64,000 nucleotides of DNA from Glebionis coronaria (GCA_025667525.1 CM046876.1:532382038-532446037), one strand, 5' to 3'; numbered from the stretch's first letter, positions 10,348-24,403 are shown. The notes: generated from the letters alone by a model not told the origin. Numbers and translations: made by a program.

Positions 10348-13300
10348 TTAAGGAAGATGTTCCATTAATCCTAGACCTAGACGCAAGTAATTAAAAGGTT
10401 CCCTCTTAAGTGGCTTAGTGAAGATGTCGGCTAAGTTGTCTTCGGAGGGTACCTTCTCAATTGAAATGTTCCCCTTTTGAACATTATCCCTAAGGAAATG
10501 GTGTCGAATTTCTATGTGTTTGGTTCGCGAGTGTTGCATGGGATTCTTGCTAAGGTCTATAGCACCTTTATTATCGCACATGATGGGAACATCATCAAGA
10601 GAAATCCCGTAATCAACAAGCGCTTGCTTCATCCATAGAGCTTGTTGGCATGCTTTTCCGGCACTCACATACTCGGCTTCCGTGGTGGATATTGCAAGAG
10701 CGGTTTGTTTCTTGGAGAACCAAGAAGTTAAACAACAACCCATGAAGGTAAAAACTCCACTAGTGCTTTTCTGGTCCACATAGTCTCCCGCATGATCCGA
10801 GTCCGCGTAGACAATAGTTTCTACGCCGGTCCCTTTAGGATACCATAATCCTAAATGTATAGTGCCTTTAATGTATCGGAAGATACGCTTAACCGCTTCG
10901 AGGTGAGAGGTTTTGGGAGCCTCTTGGAAGCGAGAACAAAGGCAAACACTAAACATGATATCCGGTCGACTTGTCATTAGGTACAACAAACTACCAATCA
11001 TACCTCTATATTTGGTGTTGTCTACTGACTCACAATCATCATCTACGGTGAGTTTAGTATCCGAGGTCATAGGGGTCTTCATTGGTCTAGATTCTTCTAA
11101 TCCAAATTTCTTTAGCATTTCTTTAGGCCATAGGGGTCGTCCATTTGTTTAATTTGGAGTCCTAAAAAGAAGTTAAGTTCTCCCATCATACTCATTTCAA
11201 ACTCATCATGCATGATTTTGGCAAAGTCATCACACAAATCTTTACAAGTTGAGCCAAATATAATGTCATCAACATATATTTGTACGATTATGAGGTGAGG
11301 ACCTTTCTTCTTTGTAAAGAGCGTATTGTCTACCATCCCCATGGTATACTCATGTTTAACAAGAAACGCTTTAAGTCTATCATACCAAGCTTTGGGTGCT
11401 TGTTTGAGACCATAAAGTGCCTTCTTAAGCTTGTAAACATGATCCGGTTTCTCAAAATCAATGAAGCCGGGAGGTTGAGCCACATATACCTCCTCATTGA
11501 TCAAACCTTTAAGAAATGCACTCTTTACATCCATTTGTTGGAGCTTAAAGTCTAAGGCACAAGCGTAGGCTAAAAGGATTCTAATGGATTCTAATCTAGC
11601 TACCGGTGCATATGTCTCGTCATAATCAATCCCTTCTTGTTGATTATAGCCTTGTGTTACAAGTCTAGCTTTGTTACGAGACACAACACCATTCTCATCT
11701 AACTTATTCCTATATACCCATTTGGTTCATATAATGGTAGAACTTCTAGGTGGAGGAACAAGTTCCCAAACATCATTGGCAACAAATTGATTCAATTCTT
11801 CTTGTATCGCAATGACCCAACTCTCGTCCGTCAAAGCTTCTTTAACATTCTTTGGTTCAATCAAGGAGACGAAACAAAAGAAGTTGCTTTGGTTTTGGAC
11901 TTGAGATCTTAGGGTCCTTTGATTTAAGTCACCAATGATATTATTGAGAGTATGATCCCTAGACTCCTTAATGTTTACTTCCTTTTCAACACAAAGGTCT
12001 TCAACTCCTATTTTTCTAACCTCTTTGGCTTTTACTACTTCTAATTCATCCAAGTCATCATCAACCAATGGTGGTGTCTTGGGTGAGGGAGGGGTTTCAT
12101 CAAAGGTTACGTTGAGTGATTCTTCAATAACCCCCGAGGTTCTATTTAGGACAATGTAGGCTTTGCTAGTTTGGGAATAACCTAAAAGGATACCTTCGTA
12201 AGACTTTGGGTCAAACTTGGTAAGGTAGTCTTTGGTGTTGAGGATAAAGCACTTGCTTCCAAACACCCTAAAGTATTCCAATGAGGGTTTCTTACCTTTA
12301 AGAATCTCATAGGGGGTCTTTCCTAGGAAAGGTCGAATAAGAATTCGGTTGAGAATATAAGTCGATGTGTCCACGGCATTGCACCAAAACTTTTGAGGCA
12401 AAGATTGCTCGTTTAGCATCGACCTACTCATCTCTTGGAGAGTCCTATTCTTCCTTTCAACTACCCCATTTGATTGTGGAGTGCGAGGAGCCGAGAAGTT
12501 ATGGGTAATACCATGAGCTTCACAAAAGGCACCAAATTGCACTTCATTATCAAATTCCCTACCATGATCCGTCCTAATAGAGACAATTGGACATCCTAGT
12601 TGATTTTGAAGTCTTCGACTAAAGATTTTGAAATGATCGAAAGCTTCATTCTTAGATGCCAAAAATCTAGTCCAAGTGAATCTAGAATAGTCATCAACTA
12701 TAACTAGGGTATAAAGGTTACCTCCATAACTCCGTATGGCGGAAGGTCCAAAAAGATCCATATGTAGGAGCTCTAAGCACTGAGAGGTCAAAACCAAATT
12801 CTTGGCTTTCTGACTTGAGTGAACTTGCTTTCTAACTTTGCAAGCATCACAAAAGTGACTATCAAACTTCATCTTGGGGAGGTGTCTTACCAAATCCTTA
12901 GAGACTAAAGATTGAATTAAACGCATATTAGCGTGACATAATCTCCTATGCCAAAGAGTAGAACTATCATCTATAGTCGCAAGACATATGTTGTCTTTTG
13001 ACTTCTTATTAACCTTCATGACATAAAGCCCATGCTTTCTAACACCTTTTCCAAAGACTTTTCCATCTTTTATGATTTCCCTGTCATGTTCCGAAAAGAT
13101 GACCTTACACTTATTGTCACAAATTTGACCTATACTTAAAAGGTTAAACCCTAAGTTATCTACGTGCTCAACATTTTCAATGGTCATAGAGTCAAGAGAA
13201 ACCGTACCTTTGCCAATAATATTACCACGTAGACTACTTGCAAATGTGACGTTACCTCCATCATATGCTTTGTAGTGCGAGAACAAACTTCGATTACCCG

Positions 13301-14420
13301 TCATGTGTTTAGAACATCCACTATCCTTAATCCACTCGTCGGGCTCCAAATCAATTCCCAAGCATATCTCTTTAGAAGTGTGAGCCATAAGACATTTCTC
13401 CTCTTTGGGGTTATCATCGTCATCTTCACCGCTATCGCTCCAAGAGCCACTAACGAACGCCGTGTGATTCTTATCGCGAGAGGGCTTTGGACAATCACCA
13501 ATGAAGTGATTTGGATCACCACATCTAAAGCAATTCCTATCACCTTTTTCGTTCTTGACAAACCGAGTCTTTGAGAATGCTTTCTTATCATTGTTGGGTT
13601 GCCTAACGTGTTGACCTCTCCTCTTGAAGAACTTCTTGAAATCTCTCACCGCCAATGCATACTCCTCGTCATCGCTATCCGAGGAACTATCATGGTTACT
13701 TTGTGCCTTCTTGGCTTTAAGTGCAAGAGATTTTCTTTCACTCTTGGTTTTCACTAATTCCGAGTCCTTCAAAATTATCATCTCATGAACCTTCAAGTTG
13801 CCTATGAGTTCATCGAGTGATAAAGTTGAGAGATCTTTCGACTCTTCAATCACCGTGACTTTTGCTCTCCACTTTGGATGTAAAGCCCTTAGAAACTTCC
13901 TAACATTGTTCTTGCTAGAAAAACCTTCATCAAGTGCTTTTAGACTAGTAATAATGGTGTTAAACCTAGCAAATGCACTATCAATAGTTTCATCTTCTAA
14001 GATGACAAATTGTTCATATTGTTGGACAAGAAGATCGATTTTGCTATCTTTGACTTGGCTATTACCTTGGTGGGTTACTAAAAGAGTGTTCCAAATATCT
14101 TTAGCAGTTTCTCATATAAAAATTCTTTCATACTCTTTCTTAGGCAAAGCATTATAAATCACCATTTTAGCCTCAATATTTTTTGAAAGTTTCTTTTTAG
14201 TGTCGTCATTAGCTTTGTCAAAAGTGACCAATTCTTTTGTTTTAGAAACTTCATTAAATTGATAAGGTAAAAAATCACCACTGGTAATAACATGCCAAAG
14301 ATCTAAATCTTTTGATTTCACATAAGTTTCAAATCTATTTTTCCAATAAATAAAACTATTGGTTTCAAAAAGTGGTGGTCTTTGCATAGATTGCCCTTCT
14401 AGGTATTTGTTGGAATCCAT
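10348..14420 (-). pseudogene. Element E gag-pol polyprotein (copia), few lesions
   Basis: Makes capsid, protease, integrase, RT and RNase H for retrotransposition. Start: ATG 14420 (MDSNKYLEG); the frame also opens at an upstream TTG. Lesions: TGA at about 14112, TGA at about 11727, and a short deletion with frameshift near 11118-11150 just after the GLQIKQ block. In the 13853-11727 segment: zinc knuckle [14 protein letters not shown] (residues 108-121), protease DSG (177-179), integrase His302, His307, Cys335, Cys338 and catalytic Asp366, Asp429, Glu466. RT has YVDDIIFGST and EFEMSMMGEL; RNase H has YADSDHAGD and EAEYVSAGKA. The YVDDIIFGST and FEMSMMGEL text fits the SIRE lineage. All domains are present, so it is recently inactivated. 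Confidence 0.92.
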
Positions 14421-14474
14421 AGATCGATTCAAGTTTTAAAATACAATATACTTTAAAAATTCTTGAGCAACCTC

Positions 14475-14486
14475 GCTCTGATACCA
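14475..14486 (-). other. Element E primer-binding site
   Basis: Complement of TGGTATCAGAGC, two bases from the LTR, matching initiator methionine tRNA. Confidence 0.9.
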
Positions 14487-14488
14487 AT

Positions 14489-15705
14489 TGTAGAAACTAG
14501 AAGGGGGGGTTGAATAGTTTCTTATATTTACTTGTTGAAATGTGGTTTTCAAAAATCCTTTTTCAAAAACTTAGGCTTGAGGAAATATGTGAAATCTTCT
14601 TATGCACAATATGAACAATGATAGTGTAACTAAACTAATACTAACAAAAATATATGCACAAAGAATAAAGAATGTAAAGAGTTAAGGGTAAAGAAAGATC
14701 AAACCGAACACCAAGGATTTATAGTGGTTTGGCAACGAAGCTCACTCCTCGTTCCTACTCCACTCCTCGAGTACTCCTTACTCGAGAGTTCACTACACAA
14801 CAAGCTCCTTATGGTGGAGAAAACCGTACACGTCGCTTTACCAATTTCCGACTCTAAGCTAAAAGTCGAGTCCTAATCGTAGCTAGGACCAATCTACACA
14901 ACTATACTTAGTACATACACAACTTCCAAATAGACACAACTACTTGGATCTTCACAACTATGACACAACTACAAATGTATAAAATTAGATCTTCAATGGA
15001 TCTTTGGTGGTGGACTCAATACTTCACAAGGATAGTGTTCTTCTCTTTGCACTTGGAGAGGAAGGGATGGAAGAACAAGATTCACTTCTTAAACAAGTAG
15101 TAATCAAACAAATGATCAAAGATTTGAATGATTAAAGAAGAGTGTTTGAATCTGGAAATAGATGTGCAAAAGAGGTGAATCGAAAAGATGAGAATGGTCC
15201 ACTATTTATAGGATAAAGGGCCAACGGCTATATCTACCCGCGGTTCCTTATCTTAGCCCACGATACCTTATCGATAAGGAACCGCCTAGGAGCTAAGGAA
15301 CCGCTGGACTAGACTCCGCTCCCTTTTTGTCCTTTAGTGGTGGAGGTCATATCTGGTTAAAAAATATCCTGATAGAATATTCCTAACCAAATAAGAATAT
15401 GCCATTTTCAAATTTTCAAATAATTAATTTAATAAAACATTTTCTTAAAAAGAAAGTTTAATAAAAACTTGTCACACTTAATAAAAAGTGAGTTTTAAGA
15501 AAAGATTAAATCACTTGATCACTTGATTAAGGTTAGTACTTGTTTATCCATACCTTAAGTGAAAATGGGTAAAATAAAAAATACTTGAACTCAAGAATTC
15601 GTTTTTCGTTGTTTTCGTAAATGCTTGTTTTTACATATTGTCGTAATCAAAACTAATTGAGACCGAAAAATGCAAGTAACGTTTTTAGGCATTATTGCAT
15701 TAACA
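14489..15705 (-). repeat. Element E LTR (right copy, 5' LTR)
   Basis: 1217 bp, TGTAGAAAC...CATTAACA, followed by target duplication CCCCA. TATA and palindrome lie at about 15201-15306. Confidence 0.93.
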
Positions 15706-15710
15706 CCCCA

Positions 15711-17690
15711 GTAGTTCATAATTAGTCACATAAAATTTTTTCTGATAAGTTTTGACAGATGAGTCTCATTTATTTATGTTTCATGTATCATTGTTGCAGG
15801 AATTATGACTAAGTAATGGTTGGTACAGGACTGGCCCTATTTAGTCGCATGTGCTTTTATCGAAACTTTTAACTTTGGGACCGACCCATAGGCGTCCCCT
15901 CGCACATATAAAGGTTTTTATAAACTACATCATGCAGTCATGCACTGTTTTTATGCATAAAATTTTTCTCATGATTTATTGGCATAATTTTTTTTTTCAT
16001 GTCCCCTCATAAGTTACTATGTTTTTTATGTCAAGTATGTTTTCATACTGTCATGGTTAACTTCAGTTTCATGTTGATTATGTTATACACTCCTTCATGT
16101 TGGGTTGTTCCATGTTTCTTCATGATGACTTCGTCATCACGTGATTATGTCTTACGTCTCTTTTGTTGTTTTTGCTTCATGCAAGACACTGTTGGAATTC
16201 ATGTAAATTCTGCTCTCATGATAGTCATGGTTGAGTTTCATTAATCATGCTTTCAGGAAAATCATCGTTGGAATTCGTTTAACAACACGTTAGCAGTTAT
16301 CCATGCAACCAGAATGAGGTATATACTGGCATTGCCAGGTTATCATGATTTCTAACCATTTAACCCATTATAGTTCCTTTAAAATCATGACAAATGATCG
16401 AACCCATACCGATCATTTCATGTGCATTCCATGTGTGCTCTAGGCCCCGTATTCCATGTGTATTACACGTACCTTAATCCATGTGTATTTCATTTGTAAT
16501 ACTTCATGAGTATTCGCTAGTCAATTCTGAATCATCTCAGGCGTATTTTCAATTGCTGATATTCTATAAGATTTCTGATGCCGCTCATAACTTGGAGATG
16601 TTACTAAAGGTTGATGCTGCTGATGTTGGAGACGCTACGAGATGCGGATGCTGTTCACAACCTGGAGATCCTACAAGACGAATACAAAGGCGTTAGAGCA
16701 AAGCAATTTGGATGAGAAGATGCTTCACCATCAGACGATTTTCATAAATCATTGTCCCTAATTCTTAGTTACATATCACATGTCATTCAGTTGTCATTTC
16801 AGCCATATGAGTGCAAACCGGTACCAGCCGGCCTCTCAGCTGAATAGTTGTATTAATCACAGTCATGAGAATGTCCGTCATGGAACTGACAGACAAGACG
16901 ATAGTAACCACTAGTACGACAGCAACTATCCTAGCAATCGCAACCGAAGCTCCAGCCGCGGGTGTGATCAGAAATACAAAGGATCAGTAGTCCAACCGAT
17001 TCGCCAATTCTAGCATAATAACCTAATATTGTAGTTCTATTAGTTTCACATCTTGAGACACATGCAAAGACATCAGTCAAGGCACATGTATCACGTATAC
17101 TTCCTGAAGACACATGTCAAGACACCAGTCAAGACACATTCCATGCTTATATTTCCCAAGACACGAGTCAAGATACATGACTCACGTCCAAATTCTGGAA
17201 CATTTCTAAGAAATTCAGGGTACCCTCCAAAGGGTATATCCATTTTGTTGTGCCGTGTATTAATCAGGCCATAAGAATTTCAGTACCATCACCGCCGTAT
17301 TAGTAAGATCAGTCACGTTTGCTCGATGACACTTTCATTTCTTTCACCATAGTTCATATATTCATGACCATGAAGGACGCCATTCGTATTCCCCATGTAT
17401 ACGAAGGATTTCCTTCAGCCTAATGATAAGATCCAAGCTGCTAACGCATTACCTCGGACATATGCGAGTTGAATTTTACCCTAATTATAGACTACGAACA
17501 GCACACCATGTTGCGATTCATTATTATTTACAGTAATGTTCAGGCTCCTGAATACATTCAGCTTGATTTCCATCAGGAAAATCTGTACAAATTATCACGC
17601 ATACAAGCATGTACGTTGTTAACCATGGTTGCTAAAATTTTCTAGTTGTCAATAAGACACGACTACTGAAGTCCTTTTGCATAACCAGTT
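15711..17690 (+). other. Element B internal region, degenerate
   Basis: Resumes element B after element E. It should hold gag and protease, but no ORF or certain motif remains; there are dispersed CATG-rich stretches. Text near 17448-17485 may be a relic of the region just before RT. I see no gene here. Confidence 0.5.
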
Positions 17691-18190
17691 GATTGTTCCA
17701 AAATCTTCCCATACATTCCAGAAGAACCTTCAAGGAGAAGGACGGTGACATGAGATTATCTGTCGACTAGCGTCGATTTAAAACAAATCACCATTCATAA
17801 CCGTTATTCTCCTCCACGTATTGACAACATGACCAATCGACATTAGGGTGTTAAGTATTTTTCCAGGATCGGATTCATGACCATGCTACCAACAGTGACG
17901 AGTGAAAGAGCATGACATTTCCATGACTACTATTTGTACACGACTCGGTCATGCTAGCTTCATGATTTTGTATTAGTCTCATAAGTGCTCTAGCAGCATT
18001 ATGGACTTAATAAATTGAGTTTCCATGAACTCATAAACAAATTCATCAGTGTTTTCATCTATGACAACCTAACCTTTTCTAAGTCTAGAGAAGAGCAGGA
18101 AGACCATATTTGCACTAAGTTGCAAATTCTACGACAGGAGAAATTTCACCCTGAAATTTTTCAATATAAATTCTGGTTGATTACAGTGAC
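17690..18190 (+). pseudogene. Element B reverse transcriptase remnant
   Basis: Degenerate Ty3 RT. Motifs survive in pieces: KEKDGDMRLSVD (about 17733-17768), then after a frameshift KITIHNRYSPPRIDN (to about 17830), a worn APAAFMDL-like piece near 17990-18010, and FHELINKFISVFIYDN with KSREEQEDH (18018-18110). In the last, the catalytic IDD is replaced by IYD. Stops and shifts throughout; inactive. It supports the Ty3 assignment of element B. Confidence 0.75.
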
Positions 18191-19553
18191 ACGCTTAATC
18201 ACGTGTATTCTCACGGATAATCTTACCATGACTCAGCTCATGTATAAAGGAGAGAACCCTACACTACATTAGGTGTTCCAAGAAAATCCTACGCTAAGAG
18301 AAGTCTAATTTCGGAGACGTATAGTTCCGCAAATTTCTACGTATCAAGTTTCTACGAAGCAAGATATAGTTACGTTCATATCTAAGTACCTGACATACCA
18401 ACAGGCTAAGATAGAACACCAACTGACTAGGATGTTTTCCATCATCAGGAAAAGGTTAGTAGAAATGGGACAAGATCCCCACGGATTGGTTACCAGATTA
18501 ACGCAAACTCAGAAGGAATAAGATGTTATCTAGGTTATTGCCAACAGTTTGATCAAGTCTGCAGAATCCTTACATCCGCAAGGATTTCAGAACCAACAGA
18601 TTGATCGGACATGTTCCAGCCAAGGCTCATCTGATAACTTGGTAATCCGTTAGATATCAGGTCAGATAAAGGTTCTCATTTGTGCTCCTTAGTTACGTTC
18701 ACGTCCTTGTTCTAATTTCACGACTTGTTTTCACGCTAACGTACATGACACTATTCACGTTCATGATTGTATCCTGGCTTACGATTTTACGATCATTTTC
18801 GTTCTATGAAGTTTTGCAAGAACTTGAGACACCAGACCCAAGTTTAGTATAACTCTCTATTCTCAGACAGACGTTTCACGTCACATTCCACGTCTCACCT
18901 TATAGCGTTTGGCGTTACCACCGCCGTATTCCATGTTCACGATATGTTTCACATGTCATGTTCATTCCACGTTCCTCATATCACGTTCACGATATGTTAC
19001 ACGTATAATTGATCACGATATGTTTGCTCATACTACACTCATCATGTCTCTACGTATCACGTTCAAAATTTTTCACGTACTACGTTTCATTATGTATCGC
19101 GCATCGTTGATAATTATCAGTTAAGTTAGATTGTTTTGCACCATAATGTTTCAGTTATCCTTGCACGTTAATTCTTATTCCCTCGATCAAAATCAGGGGA
19201 TCTACCTTACGTAGATGACAATGAACTTTGCGCGTTTTCAATTCAAGGTCAGGAGGACCAAGATTATCATTGTGTCAAGATCTCGTGAAGGAACCGTTCC
19301 AAGAGGGAAGCCACGTAGAAACGGACAAGTTCATCCGGACTTCTTATCCGTTTTCTCTTATCAATTAGATATGTCCTTTCAGTCACGTCACGTTCCATGT
19401 CCTTTCAAGACATGTCATGCTCCACGTTCCTTCTACCATGTCACCTGCAAGTCCATTTATCTTACATACCCTCTCAGTTTGATTCGGGTATGTTTCTCTT
19501 TAGTTACTTATCTATAATTCGGGGACGAATTATTCTTTTTAGGGGGGAAGAGT
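18190..19553 (+). other. Element B 3' internal region with PPT
   Basis: Mostly unrecognisable, with many CACGTT/TTCACG repeats (18690-19110). At 19240-19330 KVRRTKIIIV may be the worn chromodomain-proximal tail. It ends with TTCGGGGACGAATTATTC and AGGGGGGAAGAGT (19541-19553), the polypurine tract at the LTR border. Confidence 0.6.
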
Positions 19554-22546
19554 TGTAAAACCCACATGCTTTTACCATGAATAGTACCCTTATGATCGTA
19601 CGTACACGATTAGAACTTTCCTTTTATAGCATGTTTACGTCTCACGAACAAGAATTACAAGTATTACGTACGTGTTATAACACGATAAGTATTTATTACG
19701 TATTAATAGACGATAATTATTTCAATAATAATTATAATCACGAACACACGAACATGAAATCATGAACGTAAATTAATCACGAACTTAGTATTACGTATGT
19801 ACGTATATTTATTACGATCACGAATAAATATATAATAAGACACGAACTACAACTAACTAAAACACGTAAAACACGAACACGAGAACACACTTATTATTTA
19901 GACACGGAAAATGTTCGGGTTACCCCCATGTGGGCCCCTACCCGCGGCTACAACAAGAGAAAAGGGCATAGCCCATTATTTTTTTACTAAACAAGAATTA
20001 AGGAGAAAGTTATTTTCATAATAACTAAATATTGAAAACAAGAAACCCTAAAATATTTTTCTTCTTTCTCCTTGTTCTTGGCCGCTGGGTATACACACAC
20101 CAAAGGGGTGTTGTGGTTGATTTTTGGTGTTCGATTTATTGCAAGGATCGTGGTGTGTTCATCCTTCTTTGATTCACGTGATCGGTATAACCCTAAACCT
20201 TTTTTCTTTTTATGGTTTTGATTTATAAATCACATGAAATCATGAATGTTTTTAATAACAAATTAAAAACAAGTAAACACATGTTATTTAATCATGGGGT
20301 AAAATTAAATAATGGTTAAGGGGTGTTTGTTTTGTGGCCGACGCATAACCCGAGCCCCAGGGGGGTCTCAGTTTGATTTTCTCGCACCAACTGAGACCTC
20401 GTGGTCTCGGTGTGGTGGTGGTGTGTCACGGCAGCAGGAAAAAGGGGAGACCCCAACCTCGGTCGGGGCACGATTGTGCTCGGGTAGGCCACGGCAGCAA
20501 GGGGAACACCGGCTAGCCGGTGGGAACCCTTGGCTAGCCGGCGGCTAGTTTGACCAAGGGTGCAATTGGGTCCGGTTCACGGGTTAAAACACGGGTCCGG
20601 TTCACGCATGTTAGATTAAAACACGGTTCGGTTCATGAGTTATTTTTTACAAGGTTAAATATTTTTACAAGTTATATTTTTTTACAAGACTTAAGTTAAA
20701 TTAATTAAAAACATGAACATGATTAATTTAATTTACATGACTTAGGTTATTAATTTTATTAGTAATACATGAATTTTAACCTAAGTATTTTTCCATTTAA
20801 TTAGACTATATAATTAATTAATTATTAAAACTATGACTTATAATTAATTAATTTACATGACTTAGGTTATATTATTAATAGATAATAATACATGTTTTAA
20901 CCTAAGTATTTATTTTTACCTTTATTTATTTAAATCATGTTATATTTAATTAAATATTTTAACCTATAGTTTATTTAATTCACATGAAATAATTAATAAA
21001 CTATACTATTAATTACATGACTTAAAATATTAATCAGTAAACACTTAAGCTTATATAATTAGCTTAATAATCCAGCTTATATCTAATTATGGAAACTTTC
21101 TATTTTTAGAAACTTATTTAATTAAGGCAGCTAATCTATTTATGGAAACTTTCTATTTTTAGAAACTTATCTATTTTAAACAGTAAATCTATTTTTTAGA
21201 AACTTTCTATTTTTGGGAACTTTCTATTTTTGGAAACTTTCTATTTTTGGAAACTTTCTATTTTTGGTAACTTTCTTTTTTTGGAAACTTTCTATTCTAG
21301 GAAACCTTCTATTTTTAGAAAGTTACTTATTATTACACAACAAGTATAATAATACATGAAATACAAGAAATACTTAAACAGAATAGACAGAATACATGAT
21401 AAACACAGTATAAAGCTTAAATCAGTAAGACATGACATGAACATATAATACAAGCTAAGACATGATATAAAACCAGTTACGTACTCAGTAATCAGATACT
21501 TATACACGTATGTATTTATGTAGCATTAGTGATACCGAAGTAGGACTCTATTCCGTTCGTCTTCTTCGTTCACTGGGCATAAGGTACGGATTCTCCATCC
21601 TTTCAGTATGGACATTCTTTCTTATTAGGATTTCCCGTATGCAGCCAACTGTTTTCCTCAGTATATGTTTTATATGTTTTTGAATCGCTTATGTTTAATT
21701 AGAATACCTAAAGCCATATACATGCATGACCAGTTTCACCTAGTTATGGAGGTACCATAACCATAACACTGGAGGCACCAGTGTTATGACTTCACCACGG
21801 CGGAGTGATAGCTCGTGGCGTCCCATTCAGCTTTTGGCCATATTATTATTATCAGGTAGGGCGTATGGGTGCATCCTAGGTTACATGTTTTCAGCAGATT
21901 ATTAAGTGTGAATGTGGTTGTGCCTTGCATCCTTCACAAGGAGCTGATCCCTCCTACCCAAAACCGTTATATTAAATTAGAGGCAGCCCCTCTAATTTGC
22001 ATAACGAGGTCACCCCTCCAAGTATTCATGCACGTTGATATTTCATGACCTATATTGGCTAATGGTTAACATGTTAAACAGTTTTCATAAGATAAACATA
22101 TGGCTTTTCAAAGTATAAAACTAGTTTTATGAACATGTTCCAGGTTTTCCAGGACTTATACCTTTCCGCTGCTATTAAGTCTTTATTATGTTTCAGTCAT
22201 TCATACTATGCCTATATCCTTGTACTGAGTGTTTTGCTCAGCCGTTACTTTCCTTTTCATGTCCCAAAACGGCAGGTACCCAAGGACAGACTCGAGCATT
22301 TGGAGGACGTGCATAGGATGGAAGTTGCCATAGACTTCTTCTCCTTTTGACTTCATATACTTATGCTTGTTTAGCCTCTCATTTATTTCATTTACTTTAT
22401 TTATGTTTTGGGCTTATGTTTGGGAACCGATGTTTGATTCCGATTTTCCCTATGGTCATGTATGTTTTAGTACATATTACCTTGCATGCTTTGATGACAC
22501 GCCATAATCATGCGTGACATTCCATTTATCAAAATGGGGTGTTACA
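19554..22546 (+). repeat. Element B right LTR
   Basis: 2993 bp, TGTAAAACCC...GTGTTACA. It lacks the foldback insert and so serves as the empty-site reference for it. Contains the 17-bp array at 21090-21322. Confidence 0.93.
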
Positions 22547-22551
22547 GCGCA

Positions 22552-23410
22552 ATTTTTTGAAGAAGAGAATAATCGACTTTGCTAGTAGCTCCCCCTTGGT
22601 GCTTACTCCCCTAGCTTGGGGCACCAAGAGATAGAACTAAGATGACAAGCTACATACAAAGGTTAGTAAAAAGAAAAGAAACACCAATGTATAAAATATA
22701 ATCACTACCTACTAAGTAACTTGAGATAGAGGAAGAAAAGAAATCTCAAATTAGAAGTAAGTATTTGCTAAGTATGTCCACGGAGGGTGTTTTGACAAAA
22801 TCAATGTACTACTGGCGGAATAAAGGTAGAAAAGAAACATACATACCAATTGTAATGATAACATGTCAAAGGGTTAAAAACCTATAATTGTTGGAATCAC
22901 CTAAAAAAATTGTAAATTTTAACCATGATCAACTCTTAATACTATGGGTGATAAAGAATTAGCAAAACAAGAAATAACATACATAACAATCATATTACAA
23001 AAATATGAGAGAACATACAAGAAAAATATACATACACACAATATGAATATTAAACCAAAAATTATTGAAAATAAACAACAAAAGCAAAAACTATTCTAGT
23101 AAAGATAGTATTCCAAGATTGCTTAGGTTTTTATTTGACTCAAACAATTAGAACGCAAAGTGTGCTTTACTTGGTAAAATAAGAGGACGAGGCATCATTT
23201 GAAGATTTTCTCACGGGAACATATACTTTGAGGGGAGGTCGAGTGAGAAGAAATTCAAGAAAATTTAACTTGTCATAGACATGAGCAAGTTTAATTTGTT
23301 GAAACCGATAACACGCACACGAGCTTCCATGATGTAAAACAAAGTCGTTTGATAGGGGAGGGCCATCATAGTAAGAAGGTGGTGGTGGAGAAGGAGATTA
23401 AGTAAAAGAG
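22552..23410 (-). other. Element A internal segment between nested insertions
   Basis: Continues A's 3' region after element B. C-rich PPT-like copies and the CTTACTCCCCTAGCTTGGGG text (22598-22618) match the same place in element E (9006-9027). The remainder up to 23180 is AT-rich and non-coding; 23181-23405 holds part of a small ORF. Confidence 0.7.
23181..23405 (-). pseudogene. Element A small Cys-motif ORF, C-terminal part
   Basis: Minus-strand frame reading SPSPPPPSYYDGPP, then CACYRFQQIKLAHVYDKL and TRPPLKVY, ending at a stop near 23181. It aligns by eye with residues 54-106 of element E's small ORF (PPPP..., CHCCQYQHLAMAHIYEEL, KPPL). The upstream part of the gene lies at 44828-45135, separated by element C. 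A stop and a frameshift separate the two parts even after allowing for the insertion. Confidence 0.6.
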
Positions 23411-24321
23411 TGTTGGGTCAGTATTTACTGACCCTTAAGCAACTCTAGGATTTGAATATAAAATCCCCCTAAGTGTTTCATGCTCAGCAGTAAGGCCAGT
23501 CTGCTGAAGGATGACCAGAGGAACAAAGTTCTTACTAAATACTTTATATCTGAAGAAAGTTCAGCAATCCCCTTCCAGTTAACTTAGAAGACAAAGGAGT
23601 CTTTGCTTCAAATACTAGGCGGTCTAGTTGCTGAAGAACAAGGACTGAAGAAGGGCTTTCAGTTCAGTTTGGCTTAACAATACCAAACTGAATGATGTCG
23701 ATCTCTTCTAGGATACTAAAGACTCTTTAGTATTCTGATGGTTTGCATTAGGCGGGAAAAGATAACTTTAAGTCAAAGTAGGTTGCTTGTATACTTAGAT
23801 ATAAGTACAACCATTGTCTTTTCTAGAATAGTTTAATATGTACTTTGTACTGTTTATCCAGCATGGGCATCAACCACCCACTGGATAAACCCATGCATTG
23901 AAACATGCAAAATGCAAACCCTAGTTTACACTGCCTATATAAGGAGTGTACATTGGGAGAGAAAGGGTCAACCAATACAAGAGATAAAACTCTGGAAAAC
24001 CTTTCTCTCTCGATACCAACTAAACCATATAGCCAAGATGCATATGAACGTTTAGATTAGAGCTTAGACTTTAACTTTGGTTAGATGTTTAAGTAGAGGA
24101 GATCACAACCTATTGTCATTCAAGCACTTTGTTATTCCGTAAACAAAGTTGGTTATAGATTCTTTATTTGATCTAATAAAAGTCTATACGTTGAAAAGTT
24201 ATTGGTATTGTTGTTTTAATTGTTCATAGTTCTTATCTATTGTTAAAACAACACACTTGAGTCGTAGTAAAGAGTTATTACTTAAGGTTGATAAGTAATA
24301 ACGATTTACAAGGGACCAACA
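23411..24321 (+). repeat. Element C left LTR (5' LTR)
   Basis: 911 bp. The probable TATA box CTATATAAGG is at about 23934-23944. The 5' end contains the short inverted repeat GGTCAGTATTTACTGACC. Confidence 0.93.
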
Positions 24322-24323
24322 AG

Positions 24324-24335
24324 TGGTATCAGAGC
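24324..24335 (+). other. Element C primer-binding site
   Basis: TGGTATCAGAGC, two bases after the LTR, initiator methionine tRNA type. Confidence 0.92.
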
Positions 24336-24403
24336 AGTTTGATTAGCTAAACTCTTATTTTATTAAACTGCTCATTTAAAAGTTTTCAAATCAAGATCCA
24401 AAA

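Larger units (their letters stand above)
7627..15705 (-). mobile_element. Element E: Sirevirus-type Ty1/copia retrotransposon
   Basis: 8.08 kb, flanked by CCCCA (7622-7626 and 15706-15710). LTRs are 7627-8848 and 14489-15705, PBS 14475-14486, PPT region from 8849, all oriented minus. It encodes gag-protease-integrase-RT-RNase H in copia order and a small extra ORF near the 3' end. The LTR copies are very similar; the left one begins TATAGAAGC instead of TGTAGAAAC and has a longer G run (about 7640-7653). It sits inside element B, so it is younger than B. Confidence 0.93.
2588..22546 (+). mobile_element. Element B: Tekay/Del-like Ty3 retrotransposon, decayed
   Basis: The LTRs begin TGTAAAACCC and end GGGTGTTACA. 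The target duplication is GCGCA (2583-2587 and 22547-22551). PBS TGGTATCAGAGCC is at 7347-7359 and the purine tract is just before 19554. The internal part is 7343-7626 plus 15711-19553, separated by element E. These termini, and the CGGGGACGAATTATTC text before the PPT, are typical of Tekay/Del chromoviruses. The coding region is reduced to RT remnants. Confidence 0.9.

Noticed and set aside
13275..13591. ORFs of 96-99 codons on both strands within element E
   Set aside because: Shadows of the gag-pol frame, which carries the zinc knuckle and protease motif there.
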